DNA from: Siminovitchia acidinfaciens
GTDB taxonomy: Bacteria > Bacillota > Bacilli > Bacillales > Bacillaceae_C
Assembly (NCBI RefSeq): GCF_003605385.1
Contig: NZ_QYTV02000002.1
Coordinates: 1,412-65,411, forward strand
Direction of reading: 5' to 3'
DNA length: 64,000 bases
The position numbers were made by a program, and so were the translations under genes. Positions 1 to 7,985 of the stretch are shown here, one piece after another; the first letter of the stretch is position 1; each line of letters starts with the position of its first letter. The notes beneath the pieces are model-generated. The model was not told the origin of the DNA, made no database searches, and was given only the letters and a program-made list of their open reading frames with translations.

Positions 1-197
1 TATGAAATCAGAATTCCTATATCTCAATGAATTTGAGAGTGTAGAGCACTTTCAACAGGAATTGGACAAGTATATCCATTACTATAACCACAAACGCATA
101 AAGGCAAAATTAAAAGGCCTGAGCCCGGTTGAATACCGAGTTCAGACCTTGAAAGTTGCTTAATAAAAAATATGTCTAACTTTTCGGGGTCACTTCA
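1..197 (+). mobile_element. Right end of an IS3-family insertion sequence (truncated by the window edge)
   Basis: The first 163 bases encode the C-terminal end of an IS3-type transposase. They are followed by a terminal sequence whose reverse complement begins TGAAGTGACCCCGAAAAG, which looks like the end of an IS3-family element of the IS150 type. The left part lies outside the window, so full length, target duplication and activity cannot be judged. The element ends about 50 bp beyond the tcdA stop codon. Confidence 0.75.
2..163 (+). CDS. IS3-family transposase, C-terminal fragment (5' end outside window)
   Basis: An open frame running in from the left edge encodes about 53 residues. It contains the H-YYN-R pattern of the rve integrase catalytic domain end ([16 protein letters not shown] followed by LSPVEYR), which is diagnostic of IS3-family OrfB transposases. 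The conserved region before the final helix would carry the last catalytic Glu of the DDE triad, and that Glu is outside the window or at its edge. The stop codon TAA at 161-163 is followed within 35 bp by the element end. The ATG at position 2 is an internal Met, not the start. Whether the whole element is intact cannot be seen. Confidence 0.8.
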   Translation: MKSEFLYLNEFESVEHFQQELDKYIHYYNHKRIKAKLKGLSPVEYRVQTLKVA

Positions 198-244
198 ATC
201 GTTACCACCTGCTTTTAATGAATGGCTGTATTTGACAACTCCCA

Positions 245-1006
245 TTAATCACTAACCCTTTGAATATGAATATCCTTCAGAAATTCCCTGACAACATGGC
301 TGGCCATGATCAGCCCTGCTGTGGAAGGGACGAAAGCATTCGATGAAGGTGGCATTTTCGCTTTCCGAATATCAGAATCTTGTTTTCCGACTTCTTCAAC
401 CACATCTTCCCTGACAACAATCGGGCTTTCGTCTGAGAACACGACAGGAACTCCTTTTTTGATCCCTTCTTTTCTTAATCTTGTCCTTATCACTTTAGCA
501 ATTGGATCCGTATGCGTTTTAAATATATCTCTAATCATGAATCTCGTAGGGTCCATCTTGTTTGCGGCACCCATACTTGAAATCATCGGTATATCCCTTT
601 TCAGACATTCTTTTATCAGATGAATCTTGTATGAAATCGTATCTGAAGCGTCTACCACAAAATCCAGATCATGTGAGAAAAACTCCTCATATGTCTCTTC
701 CGTGTAAAACATCTTTAATGCAACAACTTCGCATTCAGGATTAATATCTTTAATTCTTTCTTTCATCAATTCAGCTTTTGGCTGTCCAACTGTCGACAAT
801 AAGGCTATGATTTGTCTGTTGACGTTCGTAATATCCACAACATCCTTGTCAACGAGCACCAATTTGCCGACTCCGGACCTTGCCAGTGCCTCAGCGGCAA
901 ACGTACCGACTCCGCCAATCCCAAGTACAGCCACTGTGCTGTTTTTCAATATATCCAACCCTTTTTTTCCTATTGCCAATTCATTGCGTGAAAACTGATG
1001 CAGCAT
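245..1006 (-). CDS. tcdA: tRNA threonylcarbamoyladenosine dehydratase (TcdA/YrvM, ThiF-E1 family)
   Basis: This E1-like enzyme uses ATP to cyclise t6A37 in tRNA to ct6A. The 253-residue product has the ThiF/MoeB nucleotide-binding motif GIGGVG at about residues 29-34, followed by the acidic Asp and NVNRQ segment typical of this family. The frame is open further upstream, to 1147, but that part lies in a dispersed repeat. The start at 1006 is preferred because CTGGAG lies 8 bases upstream and the product then begins MLHQFSRNE, as in YrvM. In B. subtilis yrvM lies next to aspS; here the two are separated by the 6S RNA gene, repeats and a spore island. An IS3 end lies just downstream. Confidence 0.92.
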   Translation of the reverse strand: MLHQFSRNELAIGKKGLDILKNSTVAVLGIGGVGTFAAEALARSGVGKLVLVDKDVVDITNVNRQIIALLSTVGQPKAELMKERIKDINPECEVVALKMFYTEETYEEFFSHDLDFVVDASDTISYKIHLIKECLKRDIPMISSMGAANKMDPTRFMIRDIFKTHTDPIAKVIRTRLRKEGIKKGVPVVFSDESPIVVREDVVEEVGKQDSDIRKAKMPPSSNAFVPSTAGLIMASHVVREFLKDIHIQRVSD

Positions 1007-1075
1007 AAAATCAACTCCAGATTTAAATGAATACTGGACTAAGAGTAATTTAAAAAAAACCAGTTTGCAAGTAAA

Positions 1076-1300
1076 AAAGCAAAAGCGCCTGTTCATCGAC
1101 GTGCAGGCTGATCTAAAATGCGAAAGCGCCATGCCTAGCGCAGGCAATTAAGGTGATTCCCGAGGAGGAAGTAATTCAATTACATCATGTGAAACTTCTT
1201 TAAATTTGCTACTTGCAGCTCTGCGACAAGGTAGCATAATTCGACAACAGCGTTGGAGCTAGGGTCAGCATAATCCGATAATTAAGTTATCCACATTTAT
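1076..1300 (+). repeat. Dispersed repeat family A, copy 1
   Basis: The tract begins AAAAGCGCCTGTTCATCGACG and carries the family core GATTCCCGAGGAGG, then TGTGAAACTTCTTTAAATTTGC and CAGCTCTGCGAC. It ends near GGAGCTAGGGTCAGCATAAT. The same ordered blocks recur around 8222-8462 and 48721-49046. No coding potential is supported here. It lies between the tcdA start and the 6S RNA terminator, so it probably forms part of the tcdA 5' region. Confidence 0.8.
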
Positions 1301-1312
1301 AGGCGTTTTGTA

Positions 1313-1364
1313 ATTTCATCATTAAAAAAGCAATCTGCCTAAACAGATTGCTTTTTTAATGATG
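1313..1364 (-). terminator. Intrinsic terminator of the 6S RNA gene
   Basis: A perfect inverted repeat of about 23 bp per arm is present. The inner arms are AAAAAAGCAATCTG and CAGATTGCTTTTTT with a six-base loop. The T-run on the minus strand follows the end of the 6S RNA directly. The hairpin is symmetrical and could also stop plus-strand transcription. Confidence 0.9.
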
Positions 1365-1554
1365 AAAAGTCCCGATTGTGCCGTCATTAAGATCCTTTGT
1401 TTTGAACCCGCTCTCGGCAGGTGGGTGCTCTGCTCCGAATCTCAAGCGTCCTTTAACCAAAGGCATGCCATCGATTTGGAAACTCCAAGCTCCCGTAGTT
1501 AAAACTTGTCGGTCAAAACGATAAGGTATTTAGACGAACACATCAGGACTTTTC
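1365..1554 (-). ncRNA. bsrA: 6S RNA (6S-1 / BsrA type)
   Basis: 6S RNA mimics an open promoter and sequesters sigma-A RNA polymerase. Read on the minus strand, the tract begins AAAAGTCCTGATGTG and ends CACAATCGGGACTTTT, so the two ends pair to form the closing stem. Inside it are the firmicute 6S blocks TTTTGACCGACA, TACGGGAGCTTGGAGTTTCC, AAAGGACGCTTGAG and CACCTGCCGAGAGCGGGTT. The length of about 190 nt matches B. subtilis 6S-1, which is known to lie between yrvM and aspS, the same setting as here. A sigma-A promoter lies just upstream and a strong terminator just downstream. Ends are placed to within a few bases. Confidence 0.93.
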
Positions 1555-1565
1555 TTATTGATTAA

Positions 1566-1594
1566 ATACTATCACAGGCACAAAAATATATCAA
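1566..1594 (-). promoter_or_regulatory. Sigma-A promoter of the 6S RNA gene
   Basis: On the minus strand TTGATA (1594-1589) and TAGTAT (1571-1566) are separated by exactly 17 bases. The predicted start falls near 1559-1555, a few bases before the 6S closing stem. Confidence 0.8.
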
Positions 1595-1639
1595 TTGAAA
1601 ACATCCTGGGAATTTCCCTCAGCGGGAGAGTCTCGAAAA

Positions 1640-1915
1640 TTAGTCTTAAAGAAAAGCAAGGCGCTTAGGCGACAACACAAAACGGATCTTGATGAGAGAG
1701 CTTTTCAGCCACCACTGAAAAGCGGCTGATTCAATCATATTGTAAGAATTCCCTCGGAATTTGCGTCATGCGATTTGCTATGATTTTCTCTTAGCTTCCT
1801 CGAATATGCTGTGCCGCAGGAACACAATCTTCCTGAATAAACTTTGCATGACTTGGGCTCCAGCGGGACCATGACTTCCTGTCCGTAGCTGGGCATAACG
1901 TACTCTAGTTTGAAT
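1640..1915 (+). repeat. Dispersed repeat family A, copy 2 (degenerate)
   Basis: The tract contains AAGAAAAGCAAGGCGCTTAG, CTTTTCAGCCACCAC, AATATGCTGTGCCGCAGGA and TCTTCCTGAATAAACTT, ending near TGTCCGTAGCTGGGCATAAC. The middle blocks match the copy at 38785-38992 most closely. It lies between the 6S promoter and the GerP-like genes. A minus-strand frame through it (1735-1983) has no ribosome site and is not called as a gene. Confidence 0.75.
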
Positions 1916-2000
1916 AAAAAACTGATTTTAAGCATTCTTAAACGTAATAAAATTTTAATCCATACCGGGACATAAATTAGCAAGATCTATAGAACGATAT

Positions 2001-2033
2001 AAAAAAAGGAGAACCTTTTCACGGTTCGCCTTT
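2001..2033 (-). terminator. Intrinsic terminator after the GerP-like gene pair
   Basis: On the minus strand AAAGGCGAACC and GGTTCTCCTTT pair around a seven-base loop and are followed by a T-run. It lies just downstream of the gene ending at 2058. Confidence 0.8.
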
Positions 2034-2057
2034 CATAATTCTGTATATTTGGTCCCT

Positions 2058-2294
2058 TTAAATAACACTTGTCTTCTGAGCATTAGTGTCATTGACATCT
2101 TGGTCATTGACAAGATTGAGCGGAACATTCATGATCGAGAAGTCGCCGTTTTCTTCCCCCAAACCATAGTTTTGTTTATTGTTCAGAAAAACATCAAAAC
2201 GCGCAGAAGGTGCCATGTTTACAGATGCATTTCGATCCATTGTATTCACTTTAAAGGCTAATAAGTTTATGACAACAGGTCCAAACACCAGCAT
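2058..2294 (-). CDS. GerPF/GerPE-like small spore protein (paralogue 1)
   Basis: This 78-residue protein resembles the small GerP-type spore proteins, which in Bacillus help germinants pass the spore coat. Visible family pattern: VVIN near residue 8, VNTMDRNASVN, then NYGLGEENGD, and a C-terminal DQDVND. The same skeleton occurs in the neighbours at 2296-2547 and 3316-3537. The start has GAGGGGG about 10 bases upstream and sits one base after the previous stop codon, so the two genes are probably translated together. Assignment is by pattern only. A role in coat permeability is inferred from the family and from the GerPC-like gene nearby. Confidence 0.75.
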   Translation of the reverse strand: MLVFGPVVINLLAFKVNTMDRNASVNMAPSARFDVFLNNKQNYGLGEENGDFSIMNVPLNLVNDQDVNDTNAQKTSVI

Positions 2295-2295
2295 C

Positions 2296-2547
2296 TCACC
2301 CTTTCCCCCTCATCTTTGGCAACGCATTAAAGGTGGCTGGGGAATCCACCAAATCCCGATCATCTATAAAGCTTTGCGGGCCTAAAAAGGCGCTGTCATC
2401 TCCAAAATTCTGCCCAAAACCTTGCGTTTTCTTATCGGAATTATTCCAATTAGCCAACAAGTTTTGACCTATATTAACGGCAGAAGCGTTCTCAAACGAA
2501 TTTATCTTTAACATATATATATTTATATTAATAGGTGCCCCCCTCAT
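2296..2547 (-). CDS. GerPF/GerPE-like small spore protein (paralogue 2)
   Basis: The product is an 83-residue protein and the first gene of a two-gene minus-strand unit. It shows the paralogue skeleton: ININ, LKINSFENASAVNIG, QGFGQNFGDDS, and DDRDLVDS near the C-terminus. The ATG at 2547 is preferred because GGAGGG lies seven bases upstream; the internal Met at 2514 has no ribosome site. Compared with the others, the MDR triad is replaced by FEN. Sporulation expression is expected for the family but no clear sigma-K promoter was found upstream. Confidence 0.75.
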   Translation of the reverse strand: MRGAPININIYMLKINSFENASAVNIGQNLLANWNNSDKKTQGFGQNFGDDSAFLGPQSFIDDRDLVDSPATFNALPKMRGKG

Positions 2548-2848
2548 GCATTGACCCTCCCTCCCTTAAGTGAATATATTACAAAACCTTACCTTTTATG
2601 AGGTAAAAGCAAAAGAACCCGCACCCTCTAGAAGTGTCAAGAATCGGAGTAATGAATGGATCCCCGTGTTAATACATATATAAAAGGAAAATGAAAATCT
2701 TCTTGGTGCTGACTTTTAAAGCACTATGAACTAGGAAAGTCCGGTATGCTTGAACAGTGGTTCAGTCAAGTCCTCCATTTACCAACAACTTGTGCAACTT
2801 ATCCTATTCCTGTCCAAGTGAAAAGACATATGTTTGGAGGTAGGAATA
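2548..2848. promoter_or_regulatory. Divergent regulatory region between a GerP-like pair and hsp20
   Basis: These 300 bases hold no supported gene. They contain a short palindrome (TACCTTTTATGAGGTA) and, at 2675-2683, CATATATAA, which is close to the CATANNNTA minus-10 box of mother-cell sigma factors. No matching minus-35 AC was seen at the right distance, so the promoter is only a suggestion. Confidence 0.3.
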
Positions 2849-3313
2849 ATGGACCTGGAAAAACTAAAACAGTGGATGGAAATGGCGCAAAAATACCAAA
2901 ACGGAAACTTTTGGGATGCCATTTTTGACCAATTTATGGATACGCCGGAGCAAAATCCTCAAAAATATCCAATGGGATCAAAGGCAAGCAGACCTTCGAC
3001 CAAATTCCCGTTAGCGGATATTTATTTAACGGACACACAAATCATGGTCATCATTGAATTACCAGGTCTTCAGAAAGAAGAGGTTCAGCTTTCGCTCTCA
3101 GGAACTAAGCTGCTTGTCAAAGGGATTAGTAACAAACCGAGTGTTTCAGGATCTCCGATTCTAACTGAACGGCATTATGGAGAATTTGAGAGGGTCATTG
3201 AGCTGCCTGAAGCTGCTGAACATAAGGATGTACAAGCTAAATTTGTGAGCGGCCTCCTGTTTGTGACATACAAGAGAAGATATACCCGACACGAGAATAT
3301 ACCCATCCTGTAG
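2849..3313 (+). CDS. Hsp20/alpha-crystallin family protein, probably spore associated (CotM/CotP type)
   Basis: This 154-residue small heat-shock protein has an alpha-crystallin domain at about residues 50-148. It begins PLADIYLTDTQIMVIIELPG, with the conserved ELPG turn, and the final strand is FVSGLLFVTYKRR, where the usual GVL triad appears as GLL. The start ATG at 2849 follows GGAGG by eight bases; an upstream TTG at 2834 overlaps that site and is rejected. It converges with the GerP-like gene at 3316 with only two bases between stop codons. Bacillus coat proteins CotM and CotP belong to this family. The position inside a spore cluster suggests a coat role, but a general chaperone remains possible. 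Confidence 0.8.
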   Translation: MDLEKLKQWMEMAQKYQNGNFWDAIFDQFMDTPEQNPQKYPMGSKASRPSTKFPLADIYLTDTQIMVIIELPGLQKEEVQLSLSGTKLLVKGISNKPSVSGSPILTERHYGEFERVIELPEAAEHKDVQAKFVSGLLFVTYKRRYTRHENIPIL

Positions 3314-3315
3314 AT

Positions 3316-3537
3316 TTACTTTTTCAGGACATTGTTATCGATGAAATCAGAATCCTCTACGACCGAAACAGGATAGTTTTGAATGACTCCATCGCCACTT
3401 TGCTCGCCAAAACCTTCATTTCGATGGTTGCAGACATGGTTTCCATGCGAATTTGTACTGCCTAAGGTAACGGAAGATCTCCTGTCCATTGTCCGAATGT
3501 GCAAACCATGTAAATTAATGGTCGTTTTTGCTTTCAT
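3316..3537 (-). CDS. GerPF/GerPE-like small spore protein (paralogue 3)
   Basis: This 73-residue protein shares the skeleton of the genes at 2058 and 2296: TTIN, then HIRTMDRRSSVTLGS, NEGFGEQSGD, and EDSDFIDN near the end. Two in-frame Met codons lie at 3546 and 3537. AAAGGGG touches the first directly but lies at normal distance from the second, so 3537 is chosen. It is transcribed divergently from the GerPC-like gene 60 bases away and converges with hsp20. It contains Cys and several His residues in the central variable part, unlike the other two paralogues. Confidence 0.75.
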   Translation of the reverse strand: MKAKTTINLHGLHIRTMDRRSSVTLGSTNSHGNHVCNHRNEGFGEQSGDGVIQNYPVSVVEDSDFIDNNVLKK

Positions 3538-3596
3538 TTTGAACATCCCCTTTCATTTTTGGACAACACTCTTTTAAACAATAAAGGTGTGAATTA

Positions 3597-4442
3597 ATGA
3601 TGCCTATAAAAGGTTTATTCAACCGAAATGAAAATAATGATGAGGAAATACAGAACCTTACAAAAAGGGTACAGACACTTGAACAACAAGTGAAAAAAAT
3701 AAATGCAATGGATATACAGATGAAAAGGCTTCTAAAGATGGAGAGTAAGTTGAAGAAAGAAACCTTATCCTCCCAATCTGACTATAATGAACGGAAAGGA
3801 AGTCCCAAAAGATCCGATAAGGCTAAAACCGGAAATCAAAAATCATATATTGTGGAGGAAGAGCACTTTTTATTGCAATTGTCAAAGTTTATTTCACAAA
3901 CGCTGGCCCCCTTTAAGATCAAAGTAGACAGTTTGGAACAGCGAATAGCTATTATGGAAGATCATTTTGCCATGATAAAAGAAATTGTGGTAGAAAACAG
4001 GCAACAAACGAAAGAACTCATGGAAGAGTTGGACAAGGTAAAGAAGAATCCCGCCTCGAAAAGCGCACAGCCTATCGTTATACGGGAAATAAAAGTTGAT
4101 AAAGTTTTATTGGATAAGTACGAACAAAATAATAACTTTGGTTCCTTGGGGATTAAGGCTTTGAGCGGACAGCTAAATATTGGAGCAACATACGGAAACA
4201 GTACACTTCCCGCTGAAATAGCTGAAGATTTAAAAGCTGATTTCAATAGCTTCAAAAAAGAAAATGAAGATAACGACTTGGAGAATACTGGGGAGGAGTC
4301 TAGTGTAGATGCCAGTGAAGAATCAAGTTGGGAATCTAGTGTGGAACCCGATGAGAGGGTTACTGAACACCAAAACACTGGAGAACACAACCAAGTGATT
4401 GATGATGATAATGATGACTTTACAGAGATTTCCATTGAATAA
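3597..4442 (+). CDS. GerPC-like spore germination protein
   Basis: The 281-residue product begins with a long coiled-coil stretch (about 12-45, IQNLTKRVQTLEQQVKKI) and has a second one at about 95-150. A conserved block follows at about 165-205, with IREIKVDKVLLDKYEQNN and LGIKALSGQLNIGATYG, matching the C-terminal beta region of GerPC. The final 60 residues are strongly acidic and Ser-rich and look disordered. GerPC in B. subtilis is about 205 residues, so this protein is longer because of the tail and linkers. AAAGGTG precedes the ATG. It stands with three GerP-like paralogues and Hsp20, which supports a spore coat or germinant-access role. Confidence 0.75.
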   Translation: MMPIKGLFNRNENNDEEIQNLTKRVQTLEQQVKKINAMDIQMKRLLKMESKLKKETLSSQSDYNERKGSPKRSDKAKTGNQKSYIVEEEHFLLQLSKFISQTLAPFKIKVDSLEQRIAIMEDHFAMIKEIVVENRQQTKELMEELDKVKKNPASKSAQPIVIREIKVDKVLLDKYEQNNNFGSLGIKALSGQLNIGATYGNSTLPAEIAEDLKADFNSFKKENEDNDLENTGEESSVDASEESSWESSVEPDERVTEHQNTGEHNQVIDDDNDDFTEISIE

Positions 4443-4444
4443 AG

Positions 4445-4483
4445 GAAAGTAGGCCGACCTCTATAAATGCCGGCCCTGCTTTC
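4445..4483 (+). terminator. Terminator-like hairpin after the GerPC-like gene
   Basis: GAAAG and CTTTC form the outer arms, and GGCCG and CGGCC the inner arms, of a hairpin directly after the stop codon. The T-run behind it is weak (CACTTTATATTT). Confidence 0.6.
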
Positions 4484-4541
4484 ACTTTATATTTGTAGCC
4501 CATATTAAAAAATAATCTGTTGGCGGCTTGAAGTGGATTAA

Positions 4542-4572
4542 CGTGCAGAAACAAGGCGCCTAGCGTTTTTAC
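4542..4572 (-). repeat. Dispersed repeat family A, short fragment
   Basis: ACAAGGCGCCTAGCGTTTTT matches the outer end of family A in inverted orientation (compare AGGCGCTTACGCTTTTC at 17660-17676). It lies just downstream of the aspS stop codon. Confidence 0.5.
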
Positions 4573-4584
4573 TTAAGATTTCTA

Positions 4585-6354
4585 TTATTTGTTACCTTCA
4601 CCTTGCAGATGAAGTTCCTTTAATTGTTTGCTATCCACTTCATCAGGAGCTTTCATGAGAATATCGCTGGCACTAGCTGTTTTCGGAAATGCAATTGTAT
4701 CCCTGAGACTGGATCTGCCGGCGAGGATCATGACCATTCTATCCAGGCCAAGCGCAATCCCTCCATGAGGTGGGGTCCCGTACTCAAAGGCCTCAAGTAA
4801 AAAGCCGAATTTCTCCTGTGCCTCTTCTGCTGAAAATCCTAGGGCTTTGAACATTTTCTCTTGGACTTCCCTTTCAAAGATCCTCAATGAACCTCCGCCA
4901 AGTTCATATCCATTCAAGACGAGGTCGTAAGCCTGCGCCCTTACATTTTCCGGTTTAGTTTCAAGCAGCTCAACATCTTCCCTGACAGGCATCGTAAACG
5001 GATGATGAGCCGCAGTATACCGTCCTTCTTCCTCATCATATTCAAGCAGGGGCCAGTCAACTACCCAAAGGAAGTTAAATTTGTTTTCATCGATGAGCCC
5101 AAGCTCTTTGCCCAACTTTAATCTTAGGGCATTCAGCGAGTCTGCCACTACACTCTTTTTATCTGCCACATAAAGGATCAAATCGCCAACCTCTGCCTGC
5201 ACCAAAGTAGTGATCTGCTTTACTTCGTCTTCATCAAAGAATTTGGCAATCGGCCCTTTGATGCCATCCTCTTCGACTTTCATCCAGGCAAGCCCTTTTG
5301 CTCCATAAATGGCAGCATATTCGCCAAGTGCATCAATGTCTTTTCTGGAATACTTGTCTGCAGCCTGTCTTACAACGATAGCTTTCACCTGTCCGCCTGA
5401 TTCGACTGCCCCCGCAAAAACCTTAAAGCTTGAGCTTTTTACGATTTCGGACACATCCTGAAGCTCCATTTCAAAGCGTGTATCAGGCTTGTCGGATCCA
5501 AAACGGGACATTGCTTCATCGTATGACATAACCGGGAATGGGGATGGGACATCCAAGCCCTTCACGTCTTTCATGACTTTCACCATCATTTTTTCAACCA
5601 TGGACATGATTTCCTGCTGGTTCATGAAGCTAGTTTCAATATCCACCTGGGTAAACTCCGGCTGCCGGTCCGCACGTAAATCTTCATCTCTGAAGCAACG
5701 TGCAATTTGGTAATACTTATCAAAGCCACTGACCATCAACATTTGTTTAAAAAGCTGCGGCGACTGTGGCAATGCATAGAATTCTCCCGGATGAACACGG
5801 CTTGGGACAAGGTAGTCTCTGGCACCTTCCGGAGTACTCTTTGTCAACATCGGTGTTTCAATGTCAAGGTAGCCTTCGTCGTCCAAATAATTTCTGATTG
5901 TCTTTGTAACATCGTGGCGCATTTTGAAGACTTCAAACATTTCCGGACGGCGTAAATCCAGGTAGCGGTACTTCAGCCGGATATCTTCGGCAGCTTCAGT
6001 ATTGTCTTCAATCATGAACGGAGGTGTCTTGGCTTTGTTGATAATTGTCACTTCATTGACAATCACTTCAATCGTTCCTGTTTTAATTTTTGTGTTGAAT
6101 GTCGACTCATCCCGTTTGATTACTTCTCCCTTTACATCGATCACAAACTCATTCCTGATTGTTTCAGCAATTTCCAACGCTTCTTTCGATACTTCCGGAT
6201 TAAAAACGATTTGCACGACTCCCGTACGGTCACGAAGGTCGATAAAAATCAGCCCGCCCAAGTCACGGCGTCTTTGAACCCAACCTTTTAGAACAACCGA
6301 TTCCCCGATTGCACTTTCTGTAATCTCTCCACAATAATATGTTCTTCCATACAT
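4585..6354 (-). CDS. aspS: Aspartyl-tRNA synthetase
   Basis: Charges tRNA-Asp with aspartate. The 589-residue length fits the bacterial class IIb enzyme. An N-terminal OB-fold anticodon domain (about 1-105, [20 protein letters not shown]) is followed by the catalytic core with motif 2 ([16 protein letters not shown]) and motif 3 ([16 protein letters not shown]), with a GAD insertion between. The ATG at 6354 is chosen because AGGAG lies nine bases upstream; a TTG at 6360 is too close to that site. It follows hisS by 13 bases, so both are probably read from the T-box-controlled promoter at 7954-7982. No terminator is seen between the two genes. Confidence 0.97.
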   Translation of the reverse strand: MYGRTYYCGEITESAIGESVVLKGWVQRRRDLGGLIFIDLRDRTGVVQIVFNPEVSKEALEIAETIRNEFVIDVKGEVIKRDESTFNTKIKTGTIEVIVNEVTIINKAKTPPFMIEDNTEAAEDIRLKYRYLDLRRPEMFEVFKMRHDVTKTIRNYLDDEGYLDIETPMLTKSTPEGARDYLVPSRVHPGEFYALPQSPQLFKQMLMVSGFDKYYQIARCFRDEDLRADRQPEFTQVDIETSFMNQQEIMSMVEKMMVKVMKDVKGLDVPSPFPVMSYDEAMSRFGSDKPDTRFEMELQDVSEIVKSSSFKVFAGAVESGGQVKAIVVRQAADKYSRKDIDALGEYAAIYGAKGLAWMKVEEDGIKGPIAKFFDEDEVKQITTLVQAEVGDLILYVADKKSVVADSLNALRLKLGKELGLIDENKFNFLWVVDWPLLEYDEEEGRYTAAHHPFTMPVREDVELLETKPENVRAQAYDLVLNGYELGGGSLRIFEREVQEKMFKALGFSAEEAQEKFGFLLEAFEYGTPPHGGIALGLDRMVMILAGRSSLRDTIAFPKTASASDILMKAPDEVDSKQLKELHLQGEGNK

Positions 6355-6367
6355 GAGCAAACTCTCC

Positions 6368-7645
6368 TTATCCTTCTCTTTTTAAAAATGAAACAATATT
6401 TTCCAACGGGACATCTTTCTGTTCTCCCGTTTGCAGATCTTTGATAACAGCAAGACCTTTTTCCAACTCGTCTTCGCCTATAATAAGAACATGCTGGGCA
6501 TGAAGTCGCTCGGCTGCTTTAAACTGTGCTTTCATCTTACGCCCCATGTAATCCTTCTCTGCCGAAAATCCTTCTCTACGGAGCTGCTGCAATAAAGGCA
6601 TCGAATAGTCCATCGCTTCATCGCCAAGTGCAATAATATAACAGTCAACTGCCTCTTCGTGAGGAAGCTCCACCCCTTCTGCGTCAAGAGCACTTAAAAG
6701 GCGCTCGATACTAAGGGCAAACCCGATTCCAGGCTGGTCAGGGCCGCCAACGTCCTGCACTAGGCCATTATATCTTCCGCCTCCGCATAAAGTTGTAATG
6801 GCACCAAAGCCTTCTGCCTCACTCATGATTTCAAAGGCAGTATGGTTATAGTAATCCAAGCCTCTTACAAGTGTAGGATCAACCACAAAATCAATCTGCA
6901 TGTCTGTCAGATGCTTTTTCACCTTCTCAAAATAGCTGCGTGATTCATCATTCAAATAATCAAGGATTGACGGTGCAGTTTTCATCAATTCGTGATCGCG
7001 ATCCTTCTTGCAATCAAGGATTCTTAAAGGATTCGTCTCAAGCCGTTGCTGACAATCTCCGCAGAATTCCCCGATACTTGGCTTGAAGTGGGCGATCAAA
7101 GCATCCCTGTGTGCCTTTCTGCTAGAACTGTCGCCCAGGCTATTGATGACCAGGCGAAGCTTTTTCAAACCAAGCTCCCTGTATAGCTCCATCGCAAGTG
7201 AAATGACTTCCGCATCGATGGACGGATCATCGCTTCCGATTGCTTCTATGCCAAATTGAACAAACTGGCGGTATCGTCCGGCCTGCGGGCGTTCATAGCG
7301 GAACATCGGTCCGAAATAATACAGCTTGACAGGCTGGACCGCTTGTCCATACATTTTGTTTTCCGCATAAGAACGGACAACTGCAGCCGTGCCTTCCGGA
7401 CGGAGTGTCAAACTGCGCCCGCCCCTGTCTTCAAACGTATACATCTCTTTTTGAACAATATCAGTCGTATCCCCGACGCTGCGTTGAAACAGTTCTGTTT
7501 GTTCAAAAATTGGAGTCCTTATTTCTTTATATTGAAATTTGCCGCATATTTCTTTAGCTTTTTTCTCAATAAACTGCCATTTTTCAACCACACCAGGAAG
7601 AATATCCTGAGTACCTCTTGGTATTTGAATGTTGGACAACCTCAT
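6368..7645 (-). CDS. hisS: Histidyl-tRNA synthetase
   Basis: Charges tRNA-His with histidine. With the start at 7645 the product is 425 residues, close to the 424 of B. subtilis HisS. The class II core shows [11 protein letters not shown] at the N-terminus, [30 protein letters not shown] and [15 protein letters not shown], followed by a C-terminal anticodon domain from about residue 335. The frame is open upstream to 7708, but that overlaps the T-box terminator. AAAGGGG lies only two bases before the ATG at 7645, so a TTG at 7639 is a possible alternative start. First gene of the hisS-aspS unit, controlled by tRNA charging. Confidence 0.96.
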   Translation of the reverse strand: MRLSNIQIPRGTQDILPGVVEKWQFIEKKAKEICGKFQYKEIRTPIFEQTELFQRSVGDTTDIVQKEMYTFEDRGGRSLTLRPEGTAAVVRSYAENKMYGQAVQPVKLYYFGPMFRYERPQAGRYRQFVQFGIEAIGSDDPSIDAEVISLAMELYRELGLKKLRLVINSLGDSSSRKAHRDALIAHFKPSIGEFCGDCQQRLETNPLRILDCKKDRDHELMKTAPSILDYLNDESRSYFEKVKKHLTDMQIDFVVDPTLVRGLDYYNHTAFEIMSEAEGFGAITTLCGGGRYNGLVQDVGGPDQPGIGFALSIERLLSALDAEGVELPHEEAVDCYIIALGDEAMDYSMPLLQQLRREGFSAEKDYMGRKMKAQFKAAERLHAQHVLIIGEDELEKGLAVIKDLQTGEQKDVPLENIVSFLKREG

Positions 7646-7668
7646 ATCCCCTTTCACAGTCATTAATT

Positions 7669-7947
7669 TAAAACAAAAATACTCCCAGTCTCTTGTTTCG
7701 AAAAACAAGGGACGAGAGTATTTCCCGCGGTGCCACCCTTTTTAAAAGCAATTTTGCACTTTCACTTTTTCACGTAACGCGTGTTAGCGTCCTTCTCCTA
7801 CTAAGCTAGAGCCGTTCGAAGCGGAATCCTAAGGAGTGTCTTTCATTGAGGCAATTTGCGGAAATATTTTCAGCCTGGATATTTCCTCTCTGATCAAATC
7901 GTTCCCAACTACTTTCTCCCTCACCGGATGAATCATCTATTTTTCTC
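7669..7947 (-). ncRNA. T-box riboswitch leader of hisS-aspS
   Basis: T-box leaders bind uncharged tRNA and allow read-through into aminoacyl-tRNA synthetase genes. On the minus strand the conserved box AGGGTGGCACCGCGGG lies at 7739-7724. It is followed by a terminator whose arms (7679-7721) end in a T-rich run. An AGAGAGGA element lies in the presumed stem I. The stem I base can pair AGGGAG with CTCCTT, placing GAAAGACAC (around 7836-7843) in the specifier loop. That string contains GAC (Asp) and the overlapping triplet CAC (His), both cognate to the downstream genes. Promoter and hisS start bracket the element. Confidence 0.93.
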
Positions 7948-7953
7948 TATATT

Positions 7954-7982
7954 ATCATACGAATGTATACAGATTTTGTCAA
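7954..7982 (-). promoter_or_regulatory. Sigma-A promoter for the hisS-aspS T-box leader
   Basis: On the minus strand TTGACA (7982-7977) and TATGAT (7959-7954) are 17 bases apart. Transcription would begin near 7947. The minus-35 box begins four bases past the yrzK stop codon. Confidence 0.88.
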
Positions 7983-7985
7983 TGT

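Noticed and set aside
1735-1983. Minus-strand frame of 82 codons
   Set aside because: Lies in a family A repeat copy, has no ribosome site, and other repeat copies do not keep the frame open.
7646-7708. N-terminal extension of hisS to 7708
   Set aside because: The extension is encoded by the T-box terminator hairpin and would have to be translated from inside it.
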